From Savagea serpentis (lineage in GTDB: Bacteria; Bacillota; Bacilli; Bacillales_A; Planococcaceae): a stretch of 64,000 nt of DNA. The position numbers were made by a program, and so were the translations under genes. Position 1 is the stretch's first letter, and each line of letters starts with the position of its first letter. Shown here piece by piece: positions 60,174-64,000 of this stretch. Under the pieces are notes generated by a model. That model was not told the DNA's origin, ran no database searches, and saw nothing but the letters and a program-made list of their open reading frames with translations. The stretch is taken from NCBI RefSeq assembly GCF_015351395.1, contig NZ_JADKPV010000009.1, positions 1 to 64,000 of the forward strand, in the 5' to 3' direction.

Positions 60174-61283
60174 ATGGCTGAAAAATTACTCATCGTTTTA
60201 TTCATTTCGATGTTAGCAATCGGGAGTATCGGTCTACTCCTTGTTCCGAAGGAGTCCTTTTCTTCAATCGAAAATCGCCCGCTAGAAAAATGGCCGCGCA
60301 TCACGCCTGAAACGATTTTAAATAAAAAAGCAATGACGCAATTCGAAACGTATGTATCCGATCATTTTCCGTATCGGACCGGTTGGATTAAAACGAAAGC
60401 GTTCGTGGAGCAAGTGAGAGGAAAAAAAGAAAATAACGGCATTTATTTAGGCCGTGACGGGTATTTATTTGAAAAAGTCGATCCGACGGTTGAACGACAA
60501 GTCGATCGCCAAATTCGTGAGATCGAAACATTTGCGGAGTGCTATGAGGAGAAATCAATCGGACTTATGTTAATACCGCCATCCGCTATATTTTATGAAC
60601 AGCAATGGCCAGCCTTTGCACCGATGGCAGATCTCGTCGCAATGCAACGGACGATTATGGAGCGGATACCTAGTCGAGTGACGACCTATGATGGAGCACG
60701 CATGTTAGAGCCGTATCGAGAACAGTACATTTATTACAAAACAGACCATCATTGGACGACGCGTGGCGCATATATCGCTTATGCGCATTATGCTCTCCAA
60801 CAAGGGTGGGAACCGATCAACTATGAACCTGTCGTCGTCAGTGAACAATTTTACGGAAGTTTCGATACGAGAGGGCAATTTATTAGAAGAGAGCCGGATC
60901 GTTTAGAACGTCCAGTCTTCAATAATGAATCGACCTTATATATTGAAGACAGAAATGAACTGCGCCATACGTTGTATGATGAAGAAGCTTTGCAACAGAA
61001 AGATCAATACCGTTACTTTTTTGGCGGTGTTCACGCGGCGATGCAACTGAAAACACCGGATGCGCCAATCGAAGAACCATTACTCGTCGTGAAAGATTCT
61101 TACGCCCATGCTTTGTTGCCATTTTTAACAGCGCATTACGCGAATATTTATGTGCTTGATTTGCGGTATTATAATGGGAGCGTGGAGCAATATATGGAAG
61201 ACCACCATATTGATCACGTTTTACTTTTATGGAATACGACAACCTTTTTAGAAGAAACGCAATTGTTTAAACTAAACCGTTAA
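60174..61283 (+). CDS. DHHW-family (AlgJ/AlgX-like) secreted acetyltransferase partner
   Basis: A 369-residue protein with one N-terminal membrane helix (about 3-24) and an extracellular SGNH-like domain. The DHHW motif is in YYKTDHHWTTRGAYIAY (about 190), the Ser in VVKDSYAHALLPFL, and early family blocks are ENRPLEKWP and FETYVSDHFPYRTGWIKTKAF. AlgJ/AlgX-type proteins complete acyl transfer to a polymer begun by an MBOAT partner. AAGGGGG precedes the ATG. Confidence 0.9.
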   Translation: MAEKLLIVLFISMLAIGSIGLLLVPKESFSSIENRPLEKWPRITPETILNKKAMTQFETYVSDHFPYRTGWIKTKAFVEQVRGKKENNGIYLGRDGYLFEKVDPTVERQVDRQIREIETFAECYEEKSIGLMLIPPSAIFYEQQWPAFAPMADLVAMQRTIMERIPSRVTTYDGARMLEPYREQYIYYKTDHHWTTRGAYIAYAHYALQQGWEPINYEPVVVSEQFYGSFDTRGQFIRREPDRLERPVFNNESTLYIEDRNELRHTLYDEEALQQKDQYRYFFGGVHAAMQLKTPDAPIEEPLLVVKDSYAHALLPFLTAHYANIYVLDLRYYNGSVEQYMEDHHIDHVLLLWNTTTFLEETQLFKLNR

Positions 61284-61286
61284 GCG

Positions 61287-61328
61287 AAAAGCTCCTAGCA
61301 CCTGAATAAAGGTGTTAGGAGCTTTTTT
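61287..61328. terminator. Bidirectional terminator behind the MBOAT cassette
   Basis: AAAAGCTCCTAGCACCT pairs with AGGTGTTAGGAGCTTTT, followed by T on the plus strand and preceded by A. It also closes the convergent ygaE gene. Confidence 0.92.
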
Positions 61329-62409
61329 AGTAAATGTCATCTTCAAATTCTTCAATATACGATTCTTCGTGGTGACGTTGATACGACGTGATGAGCAAAT
61401 CGAGATGTTCTAAATGTTCATCGTAGTAAAGCATCGCCGATAACACATGTAACAAGTGATACGGAGAGAATTCTTCTAACTCAGTCGTCAACGTAATTTC
61501 TTGCATAAAAATGTCCATCACTTCGTGTCGCTGCAAATAATCTTCTTTTTCCGGAATATGAATCGTATCGGCTTTTAATTTCCCTACGAATTTCAAATGA
61601 AGTTGTTCGTGATATGTCAGTAACGTATCGAGACGCTCTTGAATCATCATACGAAAATGTTCAGGCATTTCAATCAGTTCATTTTCATATTGATGCAGTC
61701 GTTTTAATAAATCGTAGCTACTGGAACTTGTCGCAATCATTTGGCGATAGACGACGAGTTTACGAGATTTGCCGAAAGTATTTCTTTTAAAATACTTTCG
61801 TTCTTCTTTGAAAAGAACGTACAATTCATCGATTTGTTTTAAACTCTCTTTAATTTTTTCGAGTGCATGTTGTGTTGCTTGGTGTTCTGAAGCTTGTCTC
61901 GCAGCGAGTCGCGTCCATCGGATAATTTCATCCTGTGTTAAATGAATCGTTTGAAAAAGTTTCTTTTCGTATTTCGGTGGTATGAACACAAGATTGACAA
62001 CGAAAGCGGACAATACTCCGATAATGATGGTGAGTAGACGCAAGAGCGCAAAGTTTAAAAATGCATCGCCTTGAATTTCCATAATCGCAATCATCGTGAC
62101 GAGTGCTAGAGAAATCGATTTTTCCAGTTTCAATTGCAGCATGATCATAATGATGATAATCGCAGCGAGTCCAATAATGAGCACTTGTTGGCCGAACAAC
62201 ATAACGAAGACGACCGCGATACTTGCTCCGATTAAATTACCTTGAATTTGTTCAACAATTGTTAAATAAGACCGGTAAATGGACGGTTGAACCGCGAAAA
62301 TAGCGGCAATTCCAGCGAAGACAGGATTCGGCAATTGCAATAACTCTGATAAAAAAAGTGCGAGTGCAATCGCGATTCCTGTTTTAAATATTCGAGCACC
62401 AAGTTTCAT
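61327..62409 (-). CDS. ygaE: DUF939 / aromatic acid exporter family membrane protein (YgaE-like)
   Basis: A 360-residue protein. Four to five hydrophobic helices occupy the first 150 residues (FKTGIAIALALFLSELLQLP, VFAGIAAIFAVQPSIYRSYLTIVEQIQGNLIGA), followed by a long cytosolic helical domain rich in Glu and Lys. This is the FUSC-like/DUF939 family; the transported compound is unproven. ATG 62409 follows AAAGGAT. In B. subtilis ygaE also lies between ygaD and ygaF (bcp). Confidence 0.85.
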   Translation of the reverse strand: MKLGARIFKTGIAIALALFLSELLQLPNPVFAGIAAIFAVQPSIYRSYLTIVEQIQGNLIGASIAVVFVMLFGQQVLIIGLAAIIIIMIMLQLKLEKSISLALVTMIAIMEIQGDAFLNFALLRLLTIIIGVLSAFVVNLVFIPPKYEKKLFQTIHLTQDEIIRWTRLAARQASEHQATQHALEKIKESLKQIDELYVLFKEERKYFKRNTFGKSRKLVVYRQMIATSSSSYDLLKRLHQYENELIEMPEHFRMMIQERLDTLLTYHEQLHLKFVGKLKADTIHIPEKEDYLQRHEVMDIFMQEITLTTELEEFSPYHLLHVLSAMLYYDEHLEHLDLLITSYQRHHEESYIEEFEDDIY

Positions 62410-62494
62410 AAATGATGATCCTTTCAATCGTAAATTAACATTGCTTCTATTACTATAATTTCATTTTATATGAAATGGTCGGAAAGGCAAACAA

Positions 62495-62523
62495 TTGCAA
62501 GTGAAGCGTCTGTTTTGTACGAT
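62495..62523 (+). promoter_or_regulatory. Promoter of bcp
   Basis: TTGCAA (62495-62500) and TACGAT (62518-62523) are spaced by 17 bp, 35 bases before the start codon of bcp. No PerR box is visible. Confidence 0.55.
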
Positions 62524-62558
62524 AACAGAGAGAATAATCAATTAAGGGAGGAATTTTC

Positions 62559-63029
62559 ATGAGTTTAGTAGGAAAACAAGCACCAACATTTACCTTGAAC
62601 AATCAGCAGGGGGAAGCGGTCTCTTTAGAAAAATTTAAAGGGAAATACGTTGTATTATATTTTTATCCGAAAGATGCAACGCCAGGATGTACGACGCAAG
62701 CGTGTGATTTTCGTGATTCTATCGAAGACTTCACATCATTAAATGCAGTTATTTTAGGAGTGAGTCCAGATAATGAAGCTTCTCACCAAAAATTTATTGC
62801 AAAACATGAGCTACCTTTCGATTTATTAGTCGATGAAGAAAAGCGAGTAGCGGAAGCGTACGATGTTTGGAAGTTAAAGAAAAACTTCGGTCGAGAGTAT
62901 ATGGGCATCGAACGTTCTACCTTTTTAATTGATCCAGAAGGGAAAGTAGTGAAAGAGTGGAGAAAAGTGCGCGTGAAAGATCATATTGAAGATGCGTTGA
63001 ATACATTGAAAGAAATGGTGAACGCGTAA
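62559..63029 (+). CDS. bcp: Thioredoxin-dependent thiol peroxidase (Bcp/PrxQ)
   Basis: An atypical two-cysteine peroxiredoxin of 156 residues that reduces peroxides using thioredoxin. The active site is YFYPKDATPGCTTQACDFRD with peroxidatic and resolving cysteines five residues apart; GVSPDNEASHQKFIAKHELPFDLLVD and GIERSTFLIDPEG follow. GGGAGG precedes ATG 62559. It overlaps the next gene by one base (TAATG), so the two are coupled. Confidence 0.95.
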   Translation: MSLVGKQAPTFTLNNQQGEAVSLEKFKGKYVVLYFYPKDATPGCTTQACDFRDSIEDFTSLNAVILGVSPDNEASHQKFIAKHELPFDLLVDEEKRVAEAYDVWKLKKNFGREYMGIERSTFLIDPEGKVVKEWRKVRVKDHIEDALNTLKEMVNA

Positions 63030-63970
63030 TGGATATTTTAGTGACAGTTCCTTTAAAGGAACATATAAGAGAAGATTTAGCTCAAACATTTCCAACAGTG
63101 ACGTTTCATTACGAAGAAGCGGAACATGAATGGTTGGAAAAATCAGAAGTGCTCGTCACATACGGAAATGATGTGACTGAATCGGTTGTCGACCGAGCGA
63201 AAAATTTAAAATGGCTCATGGTCGCTTCAGCAGGCGTCGACAATTTCCCGCTTGAAAAAATTGCTGAGCGCAAATGGCTCGTGACAAATGCGAAAGGAAT
63301 TCATAAAATTCCGATGGCAGAATCGATGCTCGCTCATATCCTTGCTTTATCAAAAGGATTCCCACAAATTTATGATAATGAACGTCAAAAAGTATGGGAC
63401 CGTCGTGTGCCACAAATTGAAATTAGTGGTCAAAAAGCGCTTATTTTAGGACCCGGTACCATTGGAAGTGAAGTAGGTCGACTGCTTCAAGCATTTGGTG
63501 TACACACGATTGGATACAATCGCTCAGGTAAACCGAGCCTGAATATGGATGAGATGATTCAACCAGATCAATTAATGGATACATTACCAAAAGTGGATTC
63601 TGTTATTTCTATTTTACCAAGTACTCCAGAGACGAGATATTTGTGGCAACTCGAACATTTTGAAGCGATGAAGGAAAGTGCAATATTTTTAAACTTTGGT
63701 CGTGGAGACTTCGTCAAAGAAGAAGTTGTGTTAGAAGCTTTGCATAAAAAACTAGTCCGCCATGTTGTCCTAGATGTTTTTGAAAAAGAACCTTTACGCG
63801 AGGATAGCGAATTATGGACGATGACGAACTGTACAGTTTCTCCACATATTTCAAGTTTATCAAATCAATATATTCCACGTTCAATTGATATTTTTAAAGA
63901 AAATTTAAAACGTTATTTAGACGAGGAAAAAGAGTATGTGAATGAAGTGGATATTTTAAGAGGGTATTAA
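63029..63970 (+). CDS. D-isomer-specific 2-hydroxyacid dehydrogenase
   Basis: A 313-residue NAD(P)-dependent dehydrogenase. Catalytic Arg is in INFGRGDFV-like LNFGRGDFVKE, catalytic Glu in VLDVFEKEPLRED and His in VSPHISSLSNQ. The nucleotide motif is ALILGPGTIGSEVGRLL. The substrate may be a hydroxypyruvate- or glyoxylate-type acid; sequence alone does not decide. Following bcp, B. subtilis carries the perR region, and a TTGACA at 63992-63997 suggests the next promoter at the window edge. Confidence 0.88.
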   Translation: MDILVTVPLKEHIREDLAQTFPTVTFHYEEAEHEWLEKSEVLVTYGNDVTESVVDRAKNLKWLMVASAGVDNFPLEKIAERKWLVTNAKGIHKIPMAESMLAHILALSKGFPQIYDNERQKVWDRRVPQIEISGQKALILGPGTIGSEVGRLLQAFGVHTIGYNRSGKPSLNMDEMIQPDQLMDTLPKVDSVISILPSTPETRYLWQLEHFEAMKESAIFLNFGRGDFVKEEVVLEALHKKLVRHVVLDVFEKEPLREDSELWTMTNCTVSPHISSLSNQYIPRSIDIFKENLKRYLDEEKEYVNEVDILRGY

Positions 63971-64000
63971 CAGAAAGTTATTGCACAAATATTGACAATC

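Overview
The window is chromosomal DNA from a low-GC (about 43 % by eye) Gram-positive member of the Bacilli. Gene content and order follow Bacillus subtilis closely: yebE-yebG-pur, yerB/yerA/yerC-pcrB-pcrA-ligA-camS-gatCAB-dgkB-rlmCD, the yfk genes, yfhF-recX-yfhH-yfhP-mutY, and ntdP-ygaD-ygaE-bcp. A D-amino-acid-ligase-like ATP-grasp gene beside a FemX-like gene, plus H+-type motAB, suggests the Planococcaceae/Caryophanaceae rather than Bacillus itself; this placement is inference. No rRNA, tRNA, IS element, prophage or CRISPR array was recognised.

Region 1 (1-11977): two small upstream genes, then a purine operon purEK-SQLFMNHD. It starts behind a PurR-box pair, a sigma-A promoter, a guanine-class riboswitch and a strong leader terminator. 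purB and purC, usually between purK and purS, are absent. PurQ has lost its catalytic cysteine and histidine, and PurL, PurF and PurH carry substitutions at residues that are normally invariant, yet every frame is open. This is the most unusual feature of the window.

Region 2 (11978-15250): an inserted sensory pair, a globin-coupled chemoreceptor (HemAT) with a damaged or leader-like 5' end, and a PAS-GGDEF-EAL protein with a degenerate GGDEF motif and an intact EAL site.

Region 3 (15281-31347): core genes: lipoproteins YerB and CamS, an adenine-deaminase-like hydrolase, the TrpR-like YerC, PcrB, the helicase PcrA, the ligase LigA, the GatCAB amidotransferase, DgkB and the rRNA methyltransferase RlmCD.

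Region 4 (31348-43850): mixed envelope and housekeeping genes: a CsbD-like stress protein with a sigma-B-type promoter, an OatA-like acyltransferase, a phosphatase, a pseudouridine synthase, a probable peptidoglycan cross-bridge pair (ATP-grasp plus FemX-like), a DEAD-box helicase, methionine aminopeptidase, carbonic anhydrase, a 50-residue membrane protein and an M29 aminopeptidase. A structured non-coding element lies at 42265-42362.

Region 5 (43851-55835): motAB, YfkK, YfkH, a P1B-type metal ATPase under a perfect PerR box, OsmC, an MFS permease, YfhF, RecX, YfhH, YfhP and MutY.

Region 6 (55836-64000): NtdP, an ABC exporter, a three-gene MBOAT/DHHW/DUF4358 surface-acylation cassette, YgaE, the peroxiredoxin Bcp and a 2-hydroxyacid dehydrogenase. 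Intrinsic terminators separate most units and are often bidirectional between convergent genes.
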